Origin: Lachnospiraceae bacterium
GTDB taxonomy: Bacteria > Bacillota > Clostridia > Lachnospirales > Lachnospiraceae
Assembly (NCBI GenBank): GCA_021153325.1
Contig: JAGKTQ010000014.1
Span: 7,685 to 71,684 of the forward strand
Direction: 5' to 3'
Length of the DNA: 64,000 nucleotides
The notes beneath the pieces are model-generated. The model did no database searches and had not been told where the DNA came from. It worked only from the letters and a program-made list of their open reading frames with translations. The position numbers were made by a program, and so were the translations under genes. Shown in pieces: positions 8,036-17,048 of the stretch (within the stretch, counting starts at the first letter, position 1; the number at the start of each line of letters is the position of its first letter).

Positions 8036-8218
8036 CCTGCTTTTGTCTTTAATTGTTCATTGTGAAAAGCAAGGACCCTAAAACAGATGATGCACCACAT
8101 ATCATATCTGCATGATGCATCTTAGAAAATATAGAATATTTAGATAAATAAATCCGTTAGATATCTATGCTTGTTGGATTCATTATAACAAAAAGGGATT
8201 GGCTTGCCAATCCCTTTT
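8036..8218 (-). repeat. 5' flank of the Rpn-type element, duplicated at 24.9-25.1 kb
   Basis: This upstream region matches 24935-25110 along its length, for example GTGAAAAGCAAGGA, CTAAAACAGA, GATAAATCCGTTAGATATCT and CATTATAACAAAAA. It ends in the palindrome at 8191-8218. It probably holds the promoter of the Rpn-type gene and marks the right-hand limit of the unit. Confidence 0.75.
8191..8218. repeat. Palindrome upstream of the Rpn-type gene (copy 2 of 2)
   Basis: AAAAGGGATTGGCTTGCCAA plus TCCCTTTT forms a perfect inverted repeat apart from its loop. It is identical in its core to 6926-6949. On the minus strand it is followed by T-rich DNA, so it may also terminate the SGNH-like gene ending at 8258. 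Confidence 0.8.
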
Positions 8219-8257
8219 CAAATTCAAAACCTTACATCCTCTATAGTTTATAATTGT

Positions 8258-9193
8258 CTACGGAATACAAAACAATTCATTCAATAAATAGCTAAACTTA
8301 CCTGCCCCCCCTGCATTCAGATGGTCTGTATCAATAAAATCTTTATCATCAAAATATTCGCTTTCGTTAAAATCTATAAAATGCACATCTTCCGGAATTT
8401 TACTTAGCATCTCCAAAATAGCCGTCTTAAACTCGGGATGTATCAGATTATTATATGCAGCAGTGAATGGCGTAATAGCTACTATCGGCATAATATGATG
8501 CAAGGTCAGCAAATGCACATAATCCTTCATAATTTCACAGTTCTCTTGCAAACTAGCTGTATGTACTATCAACTTATTATGGCTATCTGTACGTTTTACA
8601 CCCCAATCAGATTTTTCTTGTGCGGAAAGTGTATGCCATGGACGATTCTGAAAATCAAAAAAAGGCTTTCTTACATTTGAAACCGAATAATATGTCCCTT
8701 GCAGTAGTAACGTCTGTAATGCCAATGTTTCACATATTGACTTAGCTTTCTCGGGCATCTTACCAATTTTCTGCCACAAATCCTGTTCTATCGGCTCATT
8801 CCAATTATGCGCATCATGAAAGATGGGATAATAAATCGGTGTAATCATTTTTTCTCTCGCATAAGTACTCTTGGATAAATCCTGAAATGCAATATAATAC
8901 CCCATAATGATAATGCCTTTATCATATGCCCCACTATTTCCATGCTCCAAGACATCTTTTGCACAAAGAAAATCATAATATATATCCTGTGAATGCATAG
9001 AACAATTCACACAATTCGTAATATATCTCTCATCAATACCACACAAAGCATGTGATGAGCCAGTTATTAACGTACCATGCTTTTTCATCTGTTTTCCTTT
9101 TAGAAGCATAGCTTTCAACCATGTGTAATCGTAATTTATCCTAAGATACTCACTAGCCAAATTTACTGCTGCTTTATATAACTTTTCATTCAT
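8258..9193 (-). CDS. SGNH-hydrolase-like protein with a seven-G tract, 311 aa
   Basis: Residues 43-50 (ITGSSHAL) match the nucleophile block of SGNH/GDSL-like esterases and acyltransferases. The C-terminal DTDHLN (D288, H291) matches their Asp-x-x-His block. No signal peptide or membrane segment is seen, so it would act in the cytosol, perhaps adding or removing an acyl group on the glycan. Codons 295-297 contain seven G in a row (8305-8311). The frame is intact at this length, but loss or gain of one G would change the last 15 residues just after the catalytic His. GAGGATGAAG precedes the ATG. SGNH membership is likely; substrate unknown. Confidence 0.65.
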   Translation of the reverse strand: MNEKLYKAAVNLASEYLRINYDYTWLKAMLLKGKQMKKHGTLITGSSHALCGIDERYITNCVNCSMHSQDIYYDFLCAKDVLEHGNSGAYDKGIIIMGYYIAFQDLSKSTYAREKMITPIYYPIFHDAHNWNEPIEQDLWQKIGKMPEKAKSICETLALQTLLLQGTYYSVSNVRKPFFDFQNRPWHTLSAQEKSDWGVKRTDSHNKLIVHTASLQENCEIMKDYVHLLTLHHIMPIVAITPFTAAYNNLIHPEFKTAILEMLSKIPEDVHFIDFNESEYFDDKDFIDTDHLNAGGAGKFSYLLNELFCIP

Positions 9194-9280
9194 TTCTTCA
9201 TCCTCACGGTGACTGAATAAGTAAAACCTGATTCTTTCAAATATTTCAAAATAACAATTCTGCTGTAAAGCCTCTATCCA

Positions 9281-9550
9281 TTATTCAAATCCATTTTTAA
9301 CCCATGCAACTGCTCTTTCATAATCATTAATTGTATCAATTTCCCTTGTTCTAAGCTCCATGAAAGGAACAGGTAAATACGGTTCTATCAACTGAAACAC
9401 GTGTCCTGACCCATTCTGCATTTTGGAGCTATGCATTTGCGTGATGCCATTCCATTCATATGTACCATCATTTTTTGAAAACAGGCTCACATATTCTTTG
9501 CCGTCCTGCTCATAGGTCTGGAGCATCCATGGATCATCCGTCACCGGCAT
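9281..9550 (-). CDS. C-terminal half of a frameshifted nucleotidyltransferase, 89 aa
   Basis: This frame continues the nucleotidyltransferase of 9541-9927 in the -1 frame. It contains the substrate-binding half: PVTDDPWMLQ, then GTYEWNGITQMHSSKM and, at the end, the family-typical FMELRTREIDTINDYERA (metal-binding Glu/Asp near an ID-T block). The two frames meet at a run of seven G (9552-9558). With eight or five G they would form one protein of about 218 aa. The internal ATG at 9550 has no properly spaced ribosome binding site, so on its own this half is unlikely to be made. Alternatives are programmed -1 slippage on G-GGG-GGG, an off state of a phase-variable gene, or a sequencing error. 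Confidence 0.7.
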   Translation of the reverse strand: MPVTDDPWMLQTYEQDGKEYVSLFSKNDGTYEWNGITQMHSSKMQNGSGHVFQLIEPYLPVPFMELRTREIDTINDYERAVAWVKNGFE

Positions 9551-9927
9551 TCCCCCCCTACGAATTCATGTTCACAGGTCAATATTTTTTTCATATCATC
9601 CGGATGTATCAATAAATCTCCATCCAATGACAATACATATTCGTTAGCATGTTTTGCCGCCAAAGCTACACTGTCACCGGTACCCGTTTCTCTATACTTA
9701 TGATTAAAAACAAATGTCACATCATTTCGGTATTTCCGTACTACTTCTATGACTTTTTCTGCCTGATAACCAACTACAACACGAATATCTTTTTCATCTT
9801 CCAACATCTCCAAATGCCTTACAATAAGTGGTTTCCCATCTATTTCCACCAACGCCTTCGTTGTACCTAACCCCAGCCTGTTACCCATTCCGGCGCAGCT
9901 TATTATTACCGTTCTTGATATACCCAT
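9541..9927 (-). CDS. N-terminal half of a frameshifted nucleotidyltransferase (NTP-transferase fold), 128 aa
   Basis: The start carries the nucleotide-binding signature of sugar-phosphate and alcohol-phosphate nucleotidyltransferases: VIISCAGMGNRLG (a variant of the G-x-G-T/S-R-L motif), TKALVEIDGKPLI with the catalytic Lys, and LSLDGDLLIHPDD, the metal-binding Asp block. The frame reads ECR-stop straight after a seven-G run (9552-9558), cutting off the substrate half, which lies in the -1 frame at 9281-9550. AAAAGG precedes the ATG at 9927. In the intact form it would activate a sugar or polyol phosphate for the island. At the present tract length the gene would be off unless ribosomes shift. 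Confidence 0.75.
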   Translation of the reverse strand: MGISRTVIISCAGMGNRLGLGTTKALVEIDGKPLIVRHLEMLEDEKDIRVVVGYQAEKVIEVVRKYRNDVTFVFNHKYRETGTGDSVALAAKHANEYVLSLDGDLLIHPDDMKKILTCEHEFVGGECR

Positions 9928-10001
9928 TTTTTTACCTTTTCTTCATCCACACATTTGCATTAAATATATTCCATTAATATAGGAAGTTCTGTACACACAC
10001 G

Positions 10002-10739
10002 TTACCTCTCCAATATGTAATAATACTGAGCCGTTTCTTTTCTATTATTTAATGCGTCGTCATCAAATAAAAAATCTTCACTTTTTATTCGAAATCCTTT
10101 TTGTAAAAAAGCAATGTCAATAAATTCCAACAATTCCTCCCGCGTCCTGTAAATTGCGCTATAGTTATCCTGCAATTCTTCTGAGTAGAAATCTTTTAAG
10201 GTCAGTCTTTCTTTTATGCCTATAGGTTCTCTTATACATATAATAGTATTTTTTTCACAGTTTCTTTCAACCTGGTCTAACGCATCTGCAATATCACTAT
10301 CATTCAGGTACACTAAGATTCCTATCATTAATATCGTATTATATTTACCCTTTCCCTTTGATGCCAACACCTTTTCAATTTCATTGGCTGCACCTTCATA
10401 AAATTCAAAGTTGTCTCTAGTATTTCTTTTATTTGCAATTTCTACAAGTTCGCCGCTAAAATCCAATCCGCAATATTCTTTAATATCTGTCTTTATAGCA
10501 TCCGCCCATCTTCCGATACCACATGCTATATCCAACACTTTTGAATCAAAAGATAATTTCAAAAGAGGTCTCAGCTTCTCTATCTCTTTCTTGTTTCTTT
10601 TTTCCACAAGTTCTTTGTTATTATCCTGATACATTGTAACTGAATACGGATTATTTCCAGAGAATTTTCCTGCCCTTTTTTTGAAAAACTGTTTGGTTTG
10701 ACTATATTCAATCTCTACTCTTTGTTCTGTAATTCTCAT
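10002..10739 (-). CDS. Class I SAM-dependent methyltransferase, 245 aa
   Basis: Rossmann-type methyltransferase: motif I VLDIACGIGRWAD (about residues 68-80), CGLDFSGELVEIA as motif II, and ILMIGILVYLND as motif IV/post-IV. The C-terminal half (GIKERLTLKDFYSEELQDNYSAIYRTREEL in two pieces) closely parallels the methyltransferase half of the LicD-methyltransferase fusion at 29732-31456 (GLEERLTLKEIYSQ), so the two are paralogues. The likely role is methylation of a sugar or its substituent in the glycan. AAAGGATA precedes the ATG. It sits in the same direction as its neighbours, with about 80-base gaps on both sides. The methyltransferase call is secure; the acceptor is unknown. Confidence 0.85.
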   Translation of the reverse strand: MRITEQRVEIEYSQTKQFFKKRAGKFSGNNPYSVTMYQDNNKELVEKRNKKEIEKLRPLLKLSFDSKVLDIACGIGRWADAIKTDIKEYCGLDFSGELVEIANKRNTRDNFEFYEGAANEIEKVLASKGKGKYNTILMIGILVYLNDSDIADALDQVERNCEKNTIICIREPIGIKERLTLKDFYSEELQDNYSAIYRTREELLEFIDIAFLQKGFRIKSEDFLFDDDALNNRKETAQYYYILER

Positions 10740-10820
10740 TATCCTTTACTCTACCCTTCTGTCAAATTCATCTATTTCACTTCATATTTAGCTTTGAATC
10801 AAGCCACATATAAATGCTGA

Positions 10821-13148
10821 CTATATCTTCATCCAAATTTCTTCACATATTAAGTCATAAATATATTCTGATGCTATTTTTTCATTACCACTATAACAAT
10901 CCATATATTCACGAAAAAATGCTTGTCTCTCTTTATACATACAATCTTCATTTAACCTGCATTTATCTATAAACTTCTCTATCTTTTTGAAATCATTCCC
11001 TCTGGATTGATATAACACTGATAATAGTTTTTCTCCTAATTCTCCCATCGCCCTTTGCTCTTTAGGATAAAGCCACAGTAATGGTTTTCCTGTAAATTGA
11101 TATTCTGCCAAAAAAGATAAACTATCCAAAATCATTGCATCCGAAGAAAAAAATATATCATAATAATCTCCTGATTCTATAACTTTTGCATTATCTAAAC
11201 TATTCCATTTTTCTATATATTCCTCATACTCAGCTTCAGATTCAAAGAGCCCTTTCTCCATTACTCCACGTTTCATTCTGGGATGTGGCTTTACAATCCA
11301 TGAAATATTAGGATTATTTTTAGCAAAATTATACATCCAAATGTAATTCTCATGAAAAGTCCCATTCATTCCTTTTTCCATATTAAAATGCGGTGCCCAA
11401 ATAATTTTCAAGTCTGTTGCTTCATTTACTTTCCATAAATCTGTATGTGCAAAAAAATCTTTTTTAATTAAGCTGTCTAGTTTTGGAAATCCACTTGTAA
11501 CAATATTGTAGCCCTCTAACCGCTGTCTTGATGTGGCACTTTTTTTCTGTAATTCACATGGCGCAAAATAATGCCAAACTAATTTAAATATTGACTTTTC
11601 ATAATACTCTCCGCCATATCTGGCATCATCTTTACTTTCTAAGTAATACCCATACGGAATGTGAATACATAGCTGACTAATTTTTCTTCTGTTTATATTT
11701 ACATTTACCGGAAATAAGGCAAATGGGTAAAAATAAACTAATATATCAAATTCTTCTATTAATAAAGCATCATTTTCAATATCATTCATCAAAACAATAC
11801 GATATACCTTACCCTCACTACTAAACCATTTTCTTGTATCCTCATAAGTTTCACGCATTATTTTTTCGTTGCCCGATTGATCGATAAACGAAACAATTAT
11901 TGAAGGCTCAAAACGCGAATCTTTTTCAAGCATTCTATATATTTCTTCACATTGCCATTCCGAAGCAGAATATACCAAGAAACCAACCTTTATTTTCTCT
12001 TTCTCTGACAACCTTTTACAATTTATTTGAAATAAATTTTTCATTGTTTTAACAGCCAATGTCTTTTCAATTGAATCAATATACGTCTCTATATCTTCAT
12101 ATTTTATTTCATCTAATATTTCATCAAAGGGGTCTATCTTATTCTCCATCAACTTTTTAAGTGCTTGTTGAATTTTATTATAGTGTAATATCTGTTGTGA
12201 TGTTTTACTGACCAAAGATAAAATATTTATCTTTTCTTTCATCATCTCACTTTTCAGTTTTTTGCACAAAGATGTTTTCTCTGCATATTTCCACCAAAAA
12301 TCAATCATTACCGCATTTGCTTTGTCCGATTCCCTTAAATCATATTTGCATTTTATAATCCCTTCATTTTTTAGCCTTTTTATTTCTTCGTCCAAAAGTA
12401 CTAAATTCCATGGCATCGTTACTTTTCCTATACGATAATAGTCTCTTTTTTCATAACTGATTATTATGGCATCTTTTACACTTAAGCCTTTACCTGCCTT
12501 AGCAAACTCCTCACATATACTATATCTGTAATTATACTTATCGTCAGCCTCATACTTAACATCATTCTTAAATACAACATTCAATATCCCTTGGCTTGAA
12601 ATATTCTCCATTGATGTATATTCTGATAAAGACTCTTCTATCTTTTTAACATCATATTCGTCCCGCAATTTTTCCAGATTTATCATTAGTGCCCGTTCAT
12701 CAAAAAATTGTCCCTTTTCTGGTCTTGCACCTATACGATAATTTCTTCCTTTTATGGATTTAGAACTCTGCCCACGCACAATTAATGCCTTGAATTGAAA
12801 ATCTTCATAATAGAACTCACTCAAATCCCCGTTAACAATAACGTCTTCTTTCAAATATATTATCCTATCCACAGTATCGGGAAGAATTCTTGAAGATAAT
12901 AATACCTTATATGCTTTTCTTATATTTACATTTAACTCATTTTTTAAATATAACTCTGTTTCATATATATAATGAATTTTTTTTGAATAGCGTTCTATAA
13001 TCGAATTTAGAGCAAACTCTATTTCTTCGTTTTTTTCGTTCTCTATGCAAAAAATTTCAATAGCATTCGCATTATTTTCAAAAAGTGATGTTAACATAAC
13101 CACATGTTTATCTAATGTATTTTTATCAACACCAATCAATATATTCAT
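10821..13148 (-). CDS. GT8-like / TagF-like two-domain protein, 775 aa
   Basis: Residues 1-280 follow the GT8 glycosyltransferase layout (NILIGVDKN start, LLSSRILPDTVDRIIYLKEDVIVNGDL, EKGQFFDERALMINL). The hallmark YLDxD metal motif reads YLKED (K100-E101-D102), so one metal ligand is lost and this half may be inactive. A helical linker (about 290-390) leads to a TagB/TagF-like (CDP-glycerol glycerophosphotransferase) part: KVGFLVYSASEW, IPYGYYLESKD, VTSGFPKLD, WIVKPHPRMKRG and ILDSLSFLAEY. No membrane segment is seen. Start chosen at 13148 because GGAGGAG lies just upstream; the longer frame has none. It possibly adds a polyol-phosphate to the glycan; substrate unknown. Confidence 0.75.
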   Translation of the reverse strand: MNILIGVDKNTLDKHVVMLTSLFENNANAIEIFCIENEKNEEIEFALNSIIERYSKKIHYIYETELYLKNELNVNIRKAYKVLLSSRILPDTVDRIIYLKEDVIVNGDLSEFYYEDFQFKALIVRGQSSKSIKGRNYRIGARPEKGQFFDERALMINLEKLRDEYDVKKIEESLSEYTSMENISSQGILNVVFKNDVKYEADDKYNYRYSICEEFAKAGKGLSVKDAIIISYEKRDYYRIGKVTMPWNLVLLDEEIKRLKNEGIIKCKYDLRESDKANAVMIDFWWKYAEKTSLCKKLKSEMMKEKINILSLVSKTSQQILHYNKIQQALKKLMENKIDPFDEILDEIKYEDIETYIDSIEKTLAVKTMKNLFQINCKRLSEKEKIKVGFLVYSASEWQCEEIYRMLEKDSRFEPSIIVSFIDQSGNEKIMRETYEDTRKWFSSEGKVYRIVLMNDIENDALLIEEFDILVYFYPFALFPVNVNINRRKISQLCIHIPYGYYLESKDDARYGGEYYEKSIFKLVWHYFAPCELQKKSATSRQRLEGYNIVTSGFPKLDSLIKKDFFAHTDLWKVNEATDLKIIWAPHFNMEKGMNGTFHENYIWMYNFAKNNPNISWIVKPHPRMKRGVMEKGLFESEAEYEEYIEKWNSLDNAKVIESGDYYDIFFSSDAMILDSLSFLAEYQFTGKPLLWLYPKEQRAMGELGEKLLSVLYQSRGNDFKKIEKFIDKCRLNEDCMYKERQAFFREYMDCYSGNEKIASEYIYDLICEEIWMKI

Positions 13149-13172
13149 AAATTGTTCTCCTCCCATTAACAT

Positions 13173-14393
13173 TTAAAATTTAAGATAGTTATATATTTCT
13201 TTGCCTATAAATTTTCCCTCGTCTTCTAAATTTACTTTTTTTTCAGCAATACTATCTAAAAATTCTTCTAATGAACAATCCACTTCTTCCTGATATAAAT
13301 GTGCATTATGTATATACATAGGTAAGTCTTCCGGTTCTTTAGCTTTCAAAAAAAATTTTTGTAATGATTTTTTATCTGCTGACCCAATAGGATTTATATA
13401 TATCGCTTTCGATTTTATTGATATAAAAACCAAATAATCTTTTTGACTCCCACCTAAATAATGGCTTAGTGTTATGCGGTCTTTTCGTAAAAGACTTTCT
13501 TGATTTTCCTGTTCACCTTCAATATAAAACTCTTCCAAATTTCCCTTTTTCAGATTTAATTTAACAACCATATTGGTTCTATATGGAAAAAATAATATAT
13601 AATCTCCACAAAAAACACTAAACTCAAACGGTTTTTCTAATTTGCGGAACGAATCTGTAAACCCCTCAACATTCATAAATTGTCCATTTTCTATAATCGT
13701 CATCCCAAAACCTTTTGGAAATGCTTTAATAGTCATTGTATTTTCTATCTTTCTATCCCACCTTATAATCCCACTTGTATTAGAAAGCCAAAAATAGGTA
13801 CCATCAAAACAAATCGTTCCAAATCCATGTCCGTCTCCATCTACTTTATAATTTACAAAAAAATCATTCTCTATAGAATACATTACTATAATATCTAATC
13901 CATTTAATGCAATATATATTTTATCCTCCACTAACACCATATCCCTACATATTACACCTTTATATTCTATATCTATTTTTTTCTTTTCTATTTTCTTAGT
14001 AATGATATCAATCGAACATAACGTAAGTCCAGAACCTTCACTCACAAAATAAATTTTGTCTTTATAGCAAATCGCATTTTTACAACCATTTCTCCCCTGA
14101 ATACCTAAATCATATGCTATTAATGAGTTTTCTTGTTTATTAAACACATGAATATGTCTCGATCTATCCGGCAAAAAATAGAGCTCCTGATTTTGCATTA
14201 CAATTTTGCCATGTAATCTCCAAGTATCATGCCTCTCCTTCGGAAACGGTAAAACAAATTCAGTCTTACCACTTGATATATCATAATAATACAAACCATT
14301 ATATTGCAAATTAGAAATCCAAATCTTATCTATATCATAATATGCTGCCGTTGCCATAAGCTGATATCTTCTATTGCATATGTCCTTTTCCAT
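13173..14393 (-). CDS. Beta-propeller-like protein, 406 aa
   Basis: No known enzyme signature. The protein is built of repeated beta-rich blocks with Tyr/Trp-ending strands (for example DKIWISNLQYNGLYYYD, KIVMQNQELYFLPD, AICYKDKIYFVSE, MVLVEDKIYIALN, TICFDGTYFWLSN), consistent with a six- to eight-bladed propeller. There is no signal peptide. It lies between a GT2 gene (18 bases away) and the GT8/TagF-like gene (24 bases away), so it belongs to this operon and may bind glycan, enzyme or flagellin. The ATG at 14393 has GTGAGAGGA upstream; a GTG at 14408 is the alternative start. The fold is inferred from pattern only. Confidence 0.6.
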   Translation of the reverse strand: MEKDICNRRYQLMATAAYYDIDKIWISNLQYNGLYYYDISSGKTEFVLPFPKERHDTWRLHGKIVMQNQELYFLPDRSRHIHVFNKQENSLIAYDLGIQGRNGCKNAICYKDKIYFVSEGSGLTLCSIDIITKKIEKKKIDIEYKGVICRDMVLVEDKIYIALNGLDIIVMYSIENDFFVNYKVDGDGHGFGTICFDGTYFWLSNTSGIIRWDRKIENTMTIKAFPKGFGMTIIENGQFMNVEGFTDSFRKLEKPFEFSVFCGDYILFFPYRTNMVVKLNLKKGNLEEFYIEGEQENQESLLRKDRITLSHYLGGSQKDYLVFISIKSKAIYINPIGSADKKSLQKFFLKAKEPEDLPMYIHNAHLYQEEVDCSLEEFLDSIAEKKVNLEDEGKFIGKEIYNYLKF

Positions 14394-14411
14394 AATATAT
14401 CCTCTCACTTT

Positions 14412-15575
14412 TCATATCACTGACATCTGTACTGGTGCTTCCCACACTATTTTTCCCTCATCAATTCCTAAATCAATTAAATTACATATGATTTCTTCCG
14501 CACACTTTTTGCTTTTAATAGCAATAACAATCTTCGAATATTCTAATTCCGCAATCTGATTTGGAGAAATTAGATTTTTATCATTTTTATATGCTTCCTT
14601 ATCCACCCACGCCACAATATCGCAATATCCGCTTTTTTTGATTTGTTCATGATAAGACTGTCCTACCTTACCAGCCCCGTATAAAATTATTTTGCTATCT
14701 TTCTCTACCGACTTATAAGGAAAAAGATATACTTTCTTTAATTCTAAACTAAATACCTGTTCTATTTGTGTACTAAGAAAACACCATACGTATTTTCTTA
14801 ATTGTTTTATAAGATTATATTTTTTATCCTCTTTTTGAAACTTCTCTTCCAAATACTTATATAAAATATACACCTTATTAAAATAAGATACATTATAAGA
14901 ACGACATACCGATTCTTTTCGAATCCTATAATAATATTTGTATTCATCTATGACACAAATACTTTCCGCATATAAACAACATGGATAAAATACTGCTGCA
15001 TCACCCCCTAATTCAATCCTACTATCTACGTTTTCCATTACTGCAGCTAATATGTCTTTCTTTATAACTTTGCCCCCTAATGACGGATTAATCCCTCTGG
15101 TTCCTTTGTCTTCATCATATAACATTTTAGATAAAAATATATCCAAATTTATCCCCTTTACATAACTACCAACCGTTGTTGCATCCTTTACATTACAGTA
15201 TCGCTTTCCATCAAAAGTAATATATCCCCCCATAGACACAATATCACGTTTTCCGTCAATAGCCTCTTTCATCAATATTGCGTACATATCTTCGCTCAGC
15301 CAATCGTCACTATCCATAAAGGTTACATATTCTCCTTCTGCTACTTGGAATCCACTTTTCCTAGCTGCAACATTTCCCCCGTTCTTTTGATGTATCACGC
15401 GAATATAATCAAATTTTTCAGCATAGTAATCACATACTTCCCCTGAACCATCCGTAGACCCATCATCCACCAGTATAATTTCCATATCTTTATATGTCTG
15501 GCTGACAATGCTTTCAATACATTGTTTTAAATACTGCACTGTATTATAAACCGGTACAATCACTGAAAGTTTCAT
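14412..15575 (-). CDS. GT2 glycosyltransferase with C-terminal Rossmann module, 387 aa
   Basis: Residues 1-220 are a GT2 catalytic domain: SVIVPVYNTVQYLKQCIESI, IILVDDGSTDGS, and the DxD-type VTFMDSDDWL at about residue 90. Residues 298-375 form a separate small Rossmann-like module beginning KIILYGAGKVGQSYHEQI and continuing IVAWVDKEAY and KIVIAIKSKK. Similar modules occur in three other genes of the island. The enzyme is cytoplasmic and transfers a sugar from a nucleotide sugar; its specificity cannot be told. AAGGAGA precedes the ATG. It begins the operon segment shared with the beta-propeller-like gene, 18 bases downstream. Confidence 0.85.
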   Translation of the reverse strand: MKLSVIVPVYNTVQYLKQCIESIVSQTYKDMEIILVDDGSTDGSGEVCDYYAEKFDYIRVIHQKNGGNVAARKSGFQVAEGEYVTFMDSDDWLSEDMYAILMKEAIDGKRDIVSMGGYITFDGKRYCNVKDATTVGSYVKGINLDIFLSKMLYDEDKGTRGINPSLGGKVIKKDILAAVMENVDSRIELGGDAAVFYPCCLYAESICVIDEYKYYYRIRKESVCRSYNVSYFNKVYILYKYLEEKFQKEDKKYNLIKQLRKYVWCFLSTQIEQVFSLELKKVYLFPYKSVEKDSKIILYGAGKVGQSYHEQIKKSGYCDIVAWVDKEAYKNDKNLISPNQIAELEYSKIVIAIKSKKCAEEIICNLIDLGIDEGKIVWEAPVQMSVI

Positions 15576-15673
15576 TTTCTTTGTTCTCCTTATAGCTTAA
15601 TCATATCCCTTTACTTATGTTCTAGCTGAAACGAAATACGCTTACTTGTAGTTTTCTTTTCCTGTAAATATTA

Positions 15674-16987
15674 TTATTCTGTCGTAACATCATAATCCAT
15701 TATCATCACTGGCTTTCTCTGCTGCCGAAACAACTCCGTAACCGAACTTGCATCCCCATAATACGCATCCGCCAGATTTACCGCACGATGCAAATCCTTG
15801 GAATCATCATATATCCCGATTCCGGATTCCTTGTACTTCTCCACCAATTTCAAATACGGCTCTACTGCTGCCGGATTCATAGACCTTGCTGTATCCAGTG
15901 CCAAAGGATGTGGGCGCCACAACAGCACTACATCATCCCGCTTTTCAAAAAAACGGAATATCCATTCCATTTTTTTGAAAAACCGTTCACTTTTACCTTC
16001 CATCAAGCCACTTATATGTGTATTTAAAAAAATTACTTTGCGCCTTCCATCTCCCAACAAGTTCTTCCATTCCGTTGGAATTTCTGAAATATTATCATTT
16101 CCTGCATCAAACTTTGGAGAGCCAAGTGCCTGAAATTTATCTTTGATTGCTTGCCTTCCTTTTTTCTCTACATATTCCGGAAATGCCGCTTCAAAATAAT
16201 GTATGTACTGCTCCCGTACCTTTTCTGACTGAAGCACTACCACATCCGCATATATCGTTCCCGGTAGTACACAATAGGTATCAGACACTCTATCATTCTG
16301 ATGTACAAAGTAAGGAATGTACACCAATTTGTCCGTATATTCACGTATTTTGGATGAATAAAACATCGGATGAATCGTTGTGACAAAATTATACTGATCA
16401 TATGGATTATGGATAAATATGATATCCGGATGTTCCTTTTCCAAAGAAAACTGCTGCCAATCCGTTATCGGTACATCTGCCGGGAAATCATTCCCTTCGT
16501 ACTGCATCTCACCCAATGTACCATCCTCATTTTTACCAAAATAAGGAATCGGCATAACAATGCTAATCCATTCATCATCTTCCTTGGATGCTCTCCATAC
16601 ACTTTCCAAAGAATCCCACATGGATGCTTTATATGGGAGAAATACTGCTAACTTTTGTGTCTTAATGCCACTCTGTATTTCATCTTGAATTTGTACCAAT
16701 TTCTGCGCCATTTGCTCACAATACTTCAATTGCCCCTGTTCTGTCTCCGCTGCCGCACAGTTATAAATCAGCTCACACAACTCTTCCAACAGATGCACTG
16801 CTCTGGTTTCTGTTTGTTCTGATTCTTCTATTGCATTTCCGACTGCAATAGCTACATTTTGACATTCTCTCAATAATTCCAAAGCAGCCTCGCCTTTATG
16901 ATCTGTCATCAAATTCTCTAACTCAACTATTGCACTTCTCAAAGTTTCTATAATTTCTAAAATTTCTTCTTTTTTTCTCTTCCTCAT
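15674..16987 (-). CDS. TagB/CDP-glycerol glycerophosphotransferase-like protein, 437 aa
   Basis: Residues 1-120 are a helical, Glu-rich region with heptad character (coiled coil likely). From about residue 125 the protein follows the TagB/TagF-like GT-B layout: VFLPYKASMWDSLESVW, then IIFIHNPYDQYN, ALGSPKFDA, IFLNTHISGLM, LLWRPHPLALDT (the RPHP motif, equivalent to KPHP of teichoic acid polymerases) and YGDASSVTELFRQQ. Unlike true TagB/TagF there is no N-terminal membrane-binding segment, which suits a soluble protein-glycan substrate. The ribosome binding site is weak (AGGA 12 bases before ATG). A terminator (17015-17048) upstream separates it from the WbsX-like gene. Activity is inferred from the family. 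Confidence 0.75.
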   Translation of the reverse strand: MRKRKKEEILEIIETLRSAIVELENLMTDHKGEAALELLRECQNVAIAVGNAIEESEQTETRAVHLLEELCELIYNCAAAETEQGQLKYCEQMAQKLVQIQDEIQSGIKTQKLAVFLPYKASMWDSLESVWRASKEDDEWISIVMPIPYFGKNEDGTLGEMQYEGNDFPADVPITDWQQFSLEKEHPDIIFIHNPYDQYNFVTTIHPMFYSSKIREYTDKLVYIPYFVHQNDRVSDTYCVLPGTIYADVVVLQSEKVREQYIHYFEAAFPEYVEKKGRQAIKDKFQALGSPKFDAGNDNISEIPTEWKNLLGDGRRKVIFLNTHISGLMEGKSERFFKKMEWIFRFFEKRDDVVLLWRPHPLALDTARSMNPAAVEPYLKLVEKYKESGIGIYDDSKDLHRAVNLADAYYGDASSVTELFRQQRKPVMIMDYDVTTE

Positions 16988-17014
16988 ATATATCTATATC
17001 CTAAGTTTTTTAGC

Positions 17015-17048
17015 AAAAAAATGCCCCTGCTATCACAGGGGCATTTTT
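17015..17048 (-). terminator. Terminator downstream of the WbsX-like gene
   Basis: The arms AAAATGCCCCTG and CAGGGGCATTTTT give a strong GC stem. On the minus strand the stem is followed by a T run. It lies in the 270-base gap before the TagB-like gene; the rest of that gap shows nothing clear. Confidence 0.8.
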
